A stretch of 64,000 nucleotides of DNA. Origin: Hyphomicrobium sp. Lineage in GTDB: Bacteria; Pseudomonadota; Alphaproteobacteria; Rhizobiales; Hyphomicrobiaceae. The position numbers and the translations under genes were made by a program. Shown here piece by piece: positions 56,387 through 64,000 of the stretch (positions within the stretch are counted from its first letter, which is position 1; every line of letters starts with the position of its first letter). The notes beneath the pieces are model-generated. The model worked only from the letters and a program-made list of their open reading frames with translations, ran no database searches and had not been told where the DNA came from. The stretch is from contig NZ_JAIETU010000002.1 in NCBI RefSeq assembly GCF_019744875.1, forward strand, positions 558,001-622,000, in the 5' to 3' direction.

Positions 56387-56525
56387 TTACGCCTCATCCA
56401 ATTGGTCCGCCGACGGCAAAAATGCTCGGCGAAAAAATTGGCGGGTCGCTGGAACCTTCTCTGGCGAGCCGGATTTCATGAGCACCACGGTCTTCCCCCT
56501 CAAGCCCGTGTGTCGTTCCCCCTCT

Positions 56526-56564
56526 TCGACCCTCGGGCCCCCCTCCCGGGGGTCGACCCGTTTT
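56526..56564 (+). terminator. GC-rich hairpin downstream of the dienelactone hydrolase gene
   Basis: 12-bp stem (56526-56537 with 56545-56556, one T-G wobble), 7-nt loop, then CCCGTTTT. It lies 140 nt after the hydrolase stop and 56 nt before the end of the convergent metallopeptidase gene. Confidence 0.5.
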
Positions 56565-56611
56565 GGGCCGCGCTAATTGCCTGGGATTGATCGTGGCCGG
56601 GGCGCAGGGTG

Positions 56612-57739
56612 CTAGGGGCTCGCGGCCTGTCCCTGCAATTTCCTGACGTTCGCGGGCCGCGCGACCTGATGATCGCGAACGGCGCGATGCACGAACGCGA
56701 GCTTCGTGACCGCGGCGGCCGGAATGACGAAGGGATAAAAGTCGGCGTGACCCATGCTGCGATTGAGCGTGTTCATCGCGAGCGTGAGCGGGACCCAGCG
56801 CTCCCACAGCGCATCGAAGGTTTCTTCGCGATAGATGTCGTAGGTCTTGAACGGCCACGCCGCGCCGAAGACGATGCCGGCCGTGCGTGGCTCCATGCCG
56901 GACGCTTCGGCCGTTTCCAGCGTGTCGACCATGTGCAGGTAATGCGCCCAGGTTTCGGCCCAGTCCTCCCAGGCATGCGCGCTGGCATAGGCCGAGACGC
57001 ATCGCGTGTCCCAGTCCGGCGGCGGGCCGCTGCTGTAATGCTGCGCGATGGCGTCGGCGTAGTTCGCGCGTTCATCTCCGAAAAGCGCGCGAAACTCGTC
57101 CAGCAGGCCCGTCTCCGCGACGAGGACCTTCCAATAGAAGTGCCCGCTCTCGTGGCGGAGATGGCCGAGCAGCGAGCGGTACGGCTCGCCGAACTGCTGG
57201 CGTTGACGCTCGCGTTCGACGGCATCGGCCTCCATGATGTCGATCGTGACGACGCCATCGAGATGTCCGGTCATGGCGCTGCGGACGAAGTCGAACGTGA
57301 GCGCGCCTTGGCCAGCGTCCGCAGTGTGGAACGGCAGGCCAAAACGGAGCAGCGAATAGACCAGACGCTTTTTCGCGTGCTCTAGATCCTGCCACGCCTG
57401 CAGGCTGCCGGATTCGGAGAGATTGGGAATGGTGCGATTGAGACTACAGGCGCGGCACAGTTCGTGGCTGCCGGCAGGCGTCAGCCAATTGCAGACGCCG
57501 AAGAAGGAATTGGCGCAGTAGCGCACGTCCGCTGTTACGCCCGAGCGCCTGACGTCCGAACGCACGCCGGTTTCGTCGATCGTGATGCGGCGGAACAGCG
57601 AGGCATCATTTTCGTTTGGTTCAAGCGCGACCATAGCCTGCAGATCGGCGTCGAAGCCGAGGGCGTGCCCGCAGCGCAGGCACGCAACGTTCTCGAAGTA
57701 GACGCGATTGCCGCATGCCGAACAGGAGAAGCGCTTCAT
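56612..57739 (-). CDS. Zinc-ribbon-containing putative zinc metallopeptidase (Peptidase_Mx type)
   Basis: A 375-residue cytosolic protein. The N-terminal zinc ribbon has Cys6, Cys9, Cys20 and Cys23, and more Cys pairs follow (83, 95, 98). The HExxH metalloprotease site is His196-Glu197-x2-His200 in LLGHLRHESGHFYW. WEDWAETWAHYLHM provides further ligands. This family is repeatedly found with transglutaminase, DUF2126, ATP-grasp and alpha-E genes, as here, and is thought to trim or hydrolyse a ligated peptide. Confidence 0.85.
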   Translation of the reverse strand: MKRFSCSACGNRVYFENVACLRCGHALGFDADLQAMVALEPNENDASLFRRITIDETGVRSDVRRSGVTADVRYCANSFFGVCNWLTPAGSHELCRACSLNRTIPNLSESGSLQAWQDLEHAKKRLVYSLLRFGLPFHTADAGQGALTFDFVRSAMTGHLDGVVTIDIMEADAVERERQRQQFGEPYRSLLGHLRHESGHFYWKVLVAETGLLDEFRALFGDERANYADAIAQHYSSGPPPDWDTRCVSAYASAHAWEDWAETWAHYLHMVDTLETAEASGMEPRTAGIVFGAAWPFKTYDIYREETFDALWERWVPLTLAMNTLNRSMGHADFYPFVIPAAAVTKLAFVHRAVRDHQVARPANVRKLQGQAASP

Positions 57740-57948
57740 TCTTATCCGATCAGTTCCGGCCGCGATCGATCAACGCCGAGCGATCCACTTCAGGAGATGC
57801 CCGCATTTCTTGCACTATCGCACCAAAGTTTCATCACCCTGCATAGCCTTTAAGCGCATTCACAAAGAACGCCGCCCAATGATCACGCGGATGCTTGTCT
57901 CTTATGCTCCGGCTCGATAACGCATACAGGGTCGCCGAGTTCATGTAA

Positions 57949-57966
57949 CGCTCGCGATTGCGAGCG
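57949..57966. other. Small perfect hairpin before the transglutaminase gene
   Basis: CGCTCGC-GATT-GCGAGCG, a 7-bp stem with tetraloop ending 19 nt before the ATG 57986 and just before the AAAGGA ribosome site. It could influence initiation. The rest of 57740-57985 shows no gene. Confidence 0.35.
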
Positions 57967-57985
57967 GAAAGGACATCACGTCTCC

Positions 57986-60900
57986 ATGGCGCTGCACGTT
58001 GCCTTAACGCATGCCACCAGCTACCGCTACGATCGCCCCATCTCGATGGGACCGCAGATCATTCGTTTGAAGCCCGCGCCACACGGGCGGACGCCGATCG
58101 TCAGCTATTCCATGACGGTTTCGCCAGCGACGCATTTCATCAACTGGCAGCAGGATCCCTTCGGAAACTTCCTCGGACGCGTCGTATTTCCCGAGAAGAC
58201 GGACCACTTCTCCGTGACCGTCGATCTGGTGGCCGACATGGCGGTCATCAATCCGTTCGACTTTTTCGTCGAAGAGCACGCGACCCATTGGCCGTTCGTC
58301 TACGACGACGCGCTGACGTCCGATCTCGCGGCCTATCTCACGCCGGAGCCCGCGGGCCCTATGCTCTCGGAGTATCTGGCGACGATCGAAACGGCCTCCG
58401 GGCGCACGACCATCGATTTCCTCTGCACCGTCAACGCAAAGCTCCAGCGCGACATCGGCTATCTCGTGCGGATGGAAGCGGGCGTGCAGCCGCCCGAAAC
58501 CACGCTTAGCCTGCGCTCGGGATCGTGTCGCGACAGCGCGTGGCTGCTCGTGCAGATCCTGCGCAACCTCGGCCTCGCGGCACGCTTCGTGTCCGGCTAC
58601 CTGATCCAGCTCAAGCCCGATGTCAGCCCGCGCGAAGGCCCATCGGGCGCCGCGCAGGACTTCACGGACCTGCATGCGTGGGCGGAAGTCTATGTGCCGG
58701 GCGCGGGCTGGATCGGCCTCGACGCCACGTCGGGTCTCCTTGCGGGCGAAGGTCATATTCCGCTGGCGGCCACGCCGCATCCGCAGTCGGCGGCGCCGAT
58801 CTCGGGCGCGCACGAGGCGGCGACCTCGACGTTCGATTTCAACATGGGCGTGACGCGGGTGCTCGAAACACCGCGCGTGACGCAGCCCTACGACGACGCG
58901 ACGTGGGACGCCATCGTGGCGGCGGGCCATGAGGTGGACGCGCGCCTGACCAGCGGAGACGTGCGGCTCAGCATGGGCGGCGAGCCGACGTTCGTGGCGG
59001 CAGACGACATGGACGCGCCGGAATGGAACACCGCCGCCGTCGGGCCGACCAAGCGTCGCTTCGCCGAGGATCTCGTGCGGCGGATGCAGCGCCGCCTCGC
59101 GCCGGGCGGCTTGCTGCACTATGGCCAAGGCAAGTGGTATCCCGGCGAGCCGCTGCCGCGGTGGGCCTTCGCCGCCTACTGGCGAACGGACGGCAAGCCG
59201 CTGTGGCGCAACCCCGCTCTCATTGCCCGCGAGACGCCTGAGAAGCCGGCGACCGTCAGCCACGCGGAGGCCTTCGGCTCTGGTCTCAGCGAGCGCCTCG
59301 GCCTGCCGCGCGACAGTGCCATCCCGGCTTACGAAGACGCCTCGCTGCTGATGCTCACCGAGCAGAAGCAGCCGCTCGGAGACATCGTTGCAGACGACGC
59401 CAATCCCGAAACCCAGGCCGAGCGGGCGCGGCTTGCGCGCGCCCTCGACCGCGGGCTCAACGATGTGGTCGCCTACGTGCTGCCGCTCAAGGCGTCGAGC
59501 GTGCGCCCTGCTCATTGGGCGACGGAGCGCTGGAAGCTGCGGCGCGACAAGCTCGTGCTGGTGCCGGGCGATTCACCGGCCGGGTTCCGCCTGCCGCTTG
59601 GGTCGCTGCCGCCGATTGCGGCCGAAGACTACCCCTATGTGCAGCCCCTCGACCCGATGGCGACCGTGCCGCCGCTGGCCAATCCCGAGAGCGGCGACGG
59701 CGCGGATGCCAACGCGCATGAGCGCGCGTCGTCGCCCGCGGCGGAGCGCGCATCTTCGTCTGCGGCGGAGCGCGCATTGCCGCCCGCGCCGATCGAGGCC
59801 GTGCGCACCGCTTTGTGCATCGAGCCGCGCGGCGGTACGCTTTGCATCTTCATGCCACCGCTCGAAAGCGCCGACGACTATGCGGCGCTGCTGGCCGCCA
59901 TCGAGGATACGGCTGCGAGCCTTTCCGTTCCCGTCCACATCGAAGGGTACGGCCCACCTTACGATCCGCGCCTGCAAGTTTTGAAAGTGACGCCGGATCC
60001 CGGCGTCATCGAAGTCAACGTGCAGCCGGCCGCAAGCTGGGGCGAAATCGTCGAGCACACGACGGCGCTCTACGACGACGCCTACGCGGCAGGTCTGGCC
60101 GCCGAAAAGTTCATGCTCGACGGCAAGCACACCGGCACCGGCGGCGGCAATCACATCGTGCTCGGCGGCATGTCGCCGGCCGAGAGCCCGTTCTTGCGCC
60201 GCCCCGACCTGCTGGCGTCGATCATCGCCTATTGGCAGAACCATCCGTCGCTGTCGTATCTGTTCGCCGGGCTTTTCATCGGCCCGACAAGCCAGGCGCC
60301 GCGCGCCGACGAAGCGCGTTACGAGCAGGTCTACGAGCTCGAGATCGCGCTGGCGCAGATTCCCGATCCGAAGGACGGCGAGGTCGCGCCCTGGCTCGTG
60401 GACCGGCTGTTCCGGAACCTGCTGATCGACGTCACCGGCAATACGCACCGCGCCGAGATCTGCATCGACAAACTCTATTCGCCCGAGGGACCGACGGGAC
60501 GGCTCGGGCTCGTGGAGTTCCGCTCGTTCGAGATGCCGCCGCACGCGCGCATGAGCCTTGCGCAGCAGTTGCTCGTGCGCGGCCTGATCGCGATGTTCTG
60601 GGAGAAGCCCTACAAGCAACGCCTCGTGAGATGGGGCACGGCGCTTCATGACCGGTTCATGCTGCCGCATTTCCTCTGGGCCGATCTCGAAAGCGTGGTC
60701 GGCGATTTGCAGGAAGCCGGCATTCCGTGCGAGGCGGCGTGGTTCCGCCCGCACCTCGAATTCCGCTTCCCGCGCTGCGGAACGCTGGAGTACGCCAACG
60801 CGCAGGTCGAATTGCGCCAGGCGCTCGAGCCCTGGCATGTGATGGGCGAAGAAAGCGCGGGCGGCGCGACGGCCCGCTATGTGGATAGCTCTCTCGAGCG

Positions 60901-61309
60901 CATCCAGGTGAAGGTCTCGGGCTTCTTCGGCGACCGGCTGACGGTGACGTGCAACGGCCGCATGCTGCCGCTGACCCCGACCGGCACGCAAGGCGAAGCG
61001 GTGGCCGGCGTGCGCTACCGGGCGTGGGCACCGCCCTCTGCGCTGCATCCCAACATCCCCGTGCATGCGCCGCTCGTCATCGACGTGTTCGACAGATGGC
61101 TCGGACGCGCAGTCGCGGGTTGCCGCTACCATGTGGCCCACCCCGGCGGGCGCAACTACGCAACGTTCCCCGTCAATGCCTACGAAGCAGAAGGGCGACG
61201 CCTCGCCCGCTTCGAGCCGCTCGGGCACACGCCGGGTGAGACGGCCCCTGCAGCCGCGATCATCAACTCCGATTATCCGCTCACGCTCGACCTCAGGCGC
61301 GCATTTTAA
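57986..61309 (+). CDS. Transglutaminase-like domain fused to DUF2126
   Basis: A 1107-residue two-part protein. The N-terminal part (~1-280) is a bacterial transglutaminase-like protease with its strand-rich N-domain and catalytic triad Cys181 (SGSCRDSAW), His230 (DLHAWAEVY) and Asp246 (GLDATSG). Residues ~300-1107 are DUF2126, a circularly related amidoligase-type region (RLSMGGEPTFV; GKHTGTGGGNHIVLGG; GRLGLVEFRSFEMPPH). An Ala/Ser/Glu repeat around 572-600 (ERASSPAAERASSSAAERA) is a linker. It is known to associate with ATP-grasp and alpha-E proteins in a predicted peptide-ligation system; no product is known. Confidence 0.92.
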   Translation: MALHVALTHATSYRYDRPISMGPQIIRLKPAPHGRTPIVSYSMTVSPATHFINWQQDPFGNFLGRVVFPEKTDHFSVTVDLVADMAVINPFDFFVEEHATHWPFVYDDALTSDLAAYLTPEPAGPMLSEYLATIETASGRTTIDFLCTVNAKLQRDIGYLVRMEAGVQPPETTLSLRSGSCRDSAWLLVQILRNLGLAARFVSGYLIQLKPDVSPREGPSGAAQDFTDLHAWAEVYVPGAGWIGLDATSGLLAGEGHIPLAATPHPQSAAPISGAHEAATSTFDFNMGVTRVLETPRVTQPYDDATWDAIVAAGHEVDARLTSGDVRLSMGGEPTFVAADDMDAPEWNTAAVGPTKRRFAEDLVRRMQRRLAPGGLLHYGQGKWYPGEPLPRWAFAAYWRTDGKPLWRNPALIARETPEKPATVSHAEAFGSGLSERLGLPRDSAIPAYEDASLLMLTEQKQPLGDIVADDANPETQAERARLARALDRGLNDVVAYVLPLKASSVRPAHWATERWKLRRDKLVLVPGDSPAGFRLPLGSLPPIAAEDYPYVQPLDPMATVPPLANPESGDGADANAHERASSPAAERASSSAAERALPPAPIEAVRTALCIEPRGGTLCIFMPPLESADDYAALLAAIEDTAASLSVPVHIEGYGPPYDPRLQVLKVTPDPGVIEVNVQPAASWGEIVEHTTALYDDAYAAGLAAEKFMLDGKHTGTGGGNHIVLGGMSPAESPFLRRPDLLASIIAYWQNHPSLSYLFAGLFIGPTSQAPRADEARYEQVYELEIALAQIPDPKDGEVAPWLVDRLFRNLLIDVTGNTHRAEICIDKLYSPEGPTGRLGLVEFRSFEMPPHARMSLAQQLLVRGLIAMFWEKPYKQRLVRWGTALHDRFMLPHFLWADLESVVGDLQEAGIPCEAAWFRPHLEFRFPRCGTLEYANAQVELRQALEPWHVMGEESAGGATARYVDSSLERIQVKVSGFFGDRLTVTCNGRMLPLTPTGTQGEAVAGVRYRAWAPPSALHPNIPVHAPLVIDVFDRWLGRAVAGCRYHVAHPGGRNYATFPVNAYEAEGRRLARFEPLGHTPGETAPAAAIINSDYPLTLDLRRAF

Positions 61310-61480
61310 CCGTGCTTGGCGGCGCGAATTACCGTTGGCGGTGCAGATTCGCCGCTTGCGGCGGCCTTTGGGCGACGCGATAGTGCCTGTTCAATATGCA
61401 GGCTGATTCTGCATGCCAGAACTGAGGCTTGCGACGCAATCCGACGACAGGCTGAGAACTCGGAGACGGACGCCGATACG

Positions 61481-64000
61481 ATGACGACCGCTGCGATGAC
61501 CAGCCAGCTCACCAGGTCCGATCTGCTGGATGCCTACACGTCTTCGCAGACGGCCAGCTATGACGAGCTGCTCGGCCGCGACGGCACACCGCGCAGGCAC
61601 TGGCTGCCGCTTCTCAACGAGCTCAACGCGCTGACGGACGCGGACCGCAAGGCGATGGCCGCGCGCCTCGACCGGCGCGTGCGCGAGACCGGCATCGCCT
61701 ACGACATTTTCGCCGATCCAACTCAAAGCGCGCAGAAGTGGCAGCTCGATCTTGTGCCGATCGTCTTCTCGGCGGCGGAGTGGCGGTGGCTCGACCAGGC
61801 GCTCGTGCAGCGCGCGCGGCTGTTCGACCGCGTGCTCAACGACCTCTACGGCGAGCAGAACCTGCTCCGCGAGGGCCACCTGCCGCCGGATCTGGTGTTT
61901 TCCGACAGCGCCTACCTGCACGCACTCCGCGGCGTGCTGCCGCGCGCCGGTGGATTGCGCTTCTATGCGGCCGACCTCGCGCGCGACGCAGACGGGCAAT
62001 GGCGCGCAATCGACAGCCACGCGGAAACGCTGGCGGGCGTCGGCTTCGCGCTCGCCAACCGGATGGTTCACACGCATGTGGCGGGCGACATCTTCAACGC
62101 CAACAACGCCGTGCGGCTGGCCTCCTACTTCCAGACCGTCCAGAGCGCGCTCACGCAGCACAGCGGACGCGACAACGCGCGCATCGCGCTGCTCACGCCG
62201 GGCGCCCATCACGAGGACTACTTCTCGCACGCCTACATCGCACGCTATCTCGGCTACCTGCTGGTCGAGGGCGCGGATCTGCGCACGCGGGGCGGGCAGG
62301 TTTTTCTCAAGACGCTCGAAGGGCTGCAGGAGATCGATCTGCTCGTGCGCTGCGTGGACGGGCATGCGAGCGATCCGCTCGAACTCGATCCCAGCGGCTA
62401 TGACGCGCCGTCCGGCCTCGTGCGCGCCTGCCGGCTGACACCCAACCTCGTCGTCAATCCGATCGGGTCGGCGATGGTGCAGAACCGCGGCCTGGGCCCG
62501 TATCTGCCGCAGCTTGCCAAGACGCTGCTCGGCGAAGAGCTGATGCTGCACGACGCCCAGCGCTGGTGGCTCGGCGATCCGGCCGCGCGCCGCCATGCGG
62601 CCGAGCACGTCGACGATCTCGTCATCCGCAAGGCGCAGGAAGGCACCGGGCGTCCGGGCCAGGCTGCACTGGGCCGCGACACGCACGCCATGTCAGACGC
62701 CGAGCGCATGGCGCTCCGTCGCGAAATCGAACTGGCCGGTGCGCGGCTCGTCGCCGAGGAGAAGACCAGCTTCAGCACCGCGCCCGTATTCGCGAACGGG
62801 GCGCTCGCGCCGAAGCCGTTCGCGGTGCGCTTCTTCGTTGCGCGTTCGCAGGACGGCTACGTGGCGATGCCGGGCGGGCTCGCCATGACCGTCGACCCGA
62901 GCCGCGCGGTCGCTCTGTCGGCGCCCGACGGACACACGCGCGACGTCTGGGTTCTGTCGGACGCGGCGCAGGGCTATCACGTCAGCCTGTGGCGTCCGCC
63001 CATTGAGTCCGCGCGCGTCAGCCGCACGCAGCGCGTCATCCAAAGCCGCGTCGCCGACGACCTGTTCTGGCTCGGCCGATACGCCGAGCGCGCGGACTGG
63101 ACCATGCGCGTGCTGCGCAGCGCGCTCCGTCGCGTGGCGGAAGACAGCGGGCCGCACACGGGCCTCGAAAGCGCGCGCCGGTGCCTCGAGGTGCTGTTGA
63201 CGGACAAGGACGCCGACGCGGGCGACCGGACCGCGCTCGGCAAGCTCGACTTCGACGGGCTGTGCCATCGCGTGCTGCGCGGGGGCCGCTCGTCGCGCAC
63301 GCTCGAACGCACGCTGCAGCGGCTCTACAAGGTCGCGCATCTGGCGCGCGATCGCCTGTCGCTCGAAGCGTTCCAGGCGCTCGGTCGGTTCCGGCCGGGC
63401 GATTCCTGGTCAACCTCGCTTGCGTCCGCCACGCCGGGCGCCGTGCTCGATCTCCTGGACGAAGGCCTGGCCTCCATCTCCGCCTTCAACGGCCTCATGC
63501 ACGAGAACATGACGCGCAACTTCGGCTGGTCGTTCATCGACATGGGCCGCCGGCTCGAGCGCGCGTACAATCTCAGCGAGGCGATGCTGGCGCTTTTCGT
63601 GCCGGTGCCGGACGCCGAGGACGAGCAGAACAGCCTCATGCTGCTGCTGGAACTGGCCGACAGCTTCATTACCTACCGTTCGCGCTATCGCCTGAGCCCC
63701 GTGATGCCGCTAGTGCTCGACCTCCTGCTGCTCGACGAAAGCAATCCGCGCAGCCTCGGCTACCAGCTTGCCGCGTTCTCGCGCCAGCTCGAGACGCTGC
63801 CCGAGAGCACGCAGGGCGCGAGCCTGACGGAGGACCGGCGCATCGCTCTGGCGCTGCTGACCTCGATCCGTCTCGCGGACGTGGAGCGCATGGCCGAAGA
63901 CGCAGACGGGGCAACGCTCGAACGGCTGCTGATCGAGCAGATCCAGCTTCTGCCCGAGCTATCCGATGCGATCACGCGGCATTACTTCAACCTGACCGAA
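61481..64000 (+). CDS. Circularly permuted ATP-grasp fused to alpha-E domain (partial, C-terminus beyond right edge)
   Basis: 840 codons are present with no stop. The first ~500 residues are the circularly permuted ATP-grasp domain (DUF404/407): RETGIAYDIF, LDLVPIVFSAAEW, the helix LNDLYGEQ, NPIGSAMVQNRGLGPYLP, and RKAQEGTGRPG. From ~510 the alpha-E domain begins (SRVADDLFWLGRYAERADW). The fusion order is common in this system. ATG 61481 is used; ATG 61496 is an alternative. It follows the transglutaminase gene by 171 nt on the same strand. Confidence 0.92.
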   Translation, partial: MTTAAMTSQLTRSDLLDAYTSSQTASYDELLGRDGTPRRHWLPLLNELNALTDADRKAMAARLDRRVRETGIAYDIFADPTQSAQKWQLDLVPIVFSAAEWRWLDQALVQRARLFDRVLNDLYGEQNLLREGHLPPDLVFSDSAYLHALRGVLPRAGGLRFYAADLARDADGQWRAIDSHAETLAGVGFALANRMVHTHVAGDIFNANNAVRLASYFQTVQSALTQHSGRDNARIALLTPGAHHEDYFSHAYIARYLGYLLVEGADLRTRGGQVFLKTLEGLQEIDLLVRCVDGHASDPLELDPSGYDAPSGLVRACRLTPNLVVNPIGSAMVQNRGLGPYLPQLAKTLLGEELMLHDAQRWWLGDPAARRHAAEHVDDLVIRKAQEGTGRPGQAALGRDTHAMSDAERMALRREIELAGARLVAEEKTSFSTAPVFANGALAPKPFAVRFFVARSQDGYVAMPGGLAMTVDPSRAVALSAPDGHTRDVWVLSDAAQGYHVSLWRPPIESARVSRTQRVIQSRVADDLFWLGRYAERADWTMRVLRSALRRVAEDSGPHTGLESARRCLEVLLTDKDADAGDRTALGKLDFDGLCHRVLRGGRSSRTLERTLQRLYKVAHLARDRLSLEAFQALGRFRPGDSWSTSLASATPGAVLDLLDEGLASISAFNGLMHENMTRNFGWSFIDMGRRLERAYNLSEAMLALFVPVPDAEDEQNSLMLLLELADSFITYRSRYRLSPVMPLVLDLLLLDESNPRSLGYQLAAFSRQLETLPESTQGASLTEDRRIALALLTSIRLADVERMAEDADGATLERLLIEQIQLLPELSDAITRHYFNLTE

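Overview
The window is GC-rich alphaproteobacterial chromosome, most likely from the Hyphomicrobiales/Hyphomicrobiaceae (inference). The evidence is an FdsGBA-type NAD-linked formate dehydrogenase, a complete ccoNOQPGHIS cbb3 oxidase operon, C4-type HemA, an NDUFS4-like complex I protein, BluB with late cobalamin genes, and FNR/FixK-type boxes. There are no insertion sequences, phage genes or CRISPR arrays, and both ends cut genes (fdsA on the left, an ATP-grasp/alpha-E gene on the right).

Layout. 1-4.4 kb: formate dehydrogenase operon (fdsG-fdsB-fdsA) with an upstream LysR gene and a perfect 19-bp palindrome between them. 4.8-12.2 kb: ordinary chromosomal genes (TadG/VWA protein, lipoprotein, malic enzyme, Tat-exported sulfatase, small proteins). 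12.5-15.1 kb: a lipid A/glycan modification trio (GT2, LAB_N, ArnT-like). 15.1-22.3 kb: a Crp/Fnr regulator, then short transcription units preceded by FNR-type palindromes (hemerythrin-like protein, DUF805, SafE/DsbD_2 protein, two small cytochromes c), then a hybrid histidine kinase and a convergent OmpR-type regulator. 22.4-30.3 kb: the cbb3 oxidase operon with a perfect FNR/FixK box in front of ccoN.

30.4-43 kb is the most unusual part. From a 469-bp non-coding centre (36007-36475) two gene sets diverge. Leftward: a 2Fe-2S/FAD reductase, a tetraheme cytochrome, a b-type membrane cytochrome with two His-x13-His pairs, and a decaheme cytochrome with two heme blocks. Rightward: a pentaheme cytochrome, a predicted outer-membrane beta-barrel, a small Tyr-rich membrane protein, a CcmI-like TPR protein and hemA. 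It has every tier needed for a trans-envelope electron conduit, from cytosolic reductase through inner membrane and periplasm to outer membrane. The proteins do not look like the usual MtrA/MtrB or PioA/PioB. The partners and the direction of electron flow are inference.

43-64 kb: tRNA-Arg(TCT), an alpha/beta hydrolase, an NDUFS4-like protein, two cobalamin blocks (bluB-cobB-cobA with divergent cobP; cobD-cobS-cobC-cobT) around gdhA, a small catabolic-looking group (FAH-family hydrolase, cyclase, dienelactone hydrolase), and a transglutaminase/DUF2126 - ATP-grasp/alpha-E - zinc metallopeptidase group of the predicted peptide-ligase type.
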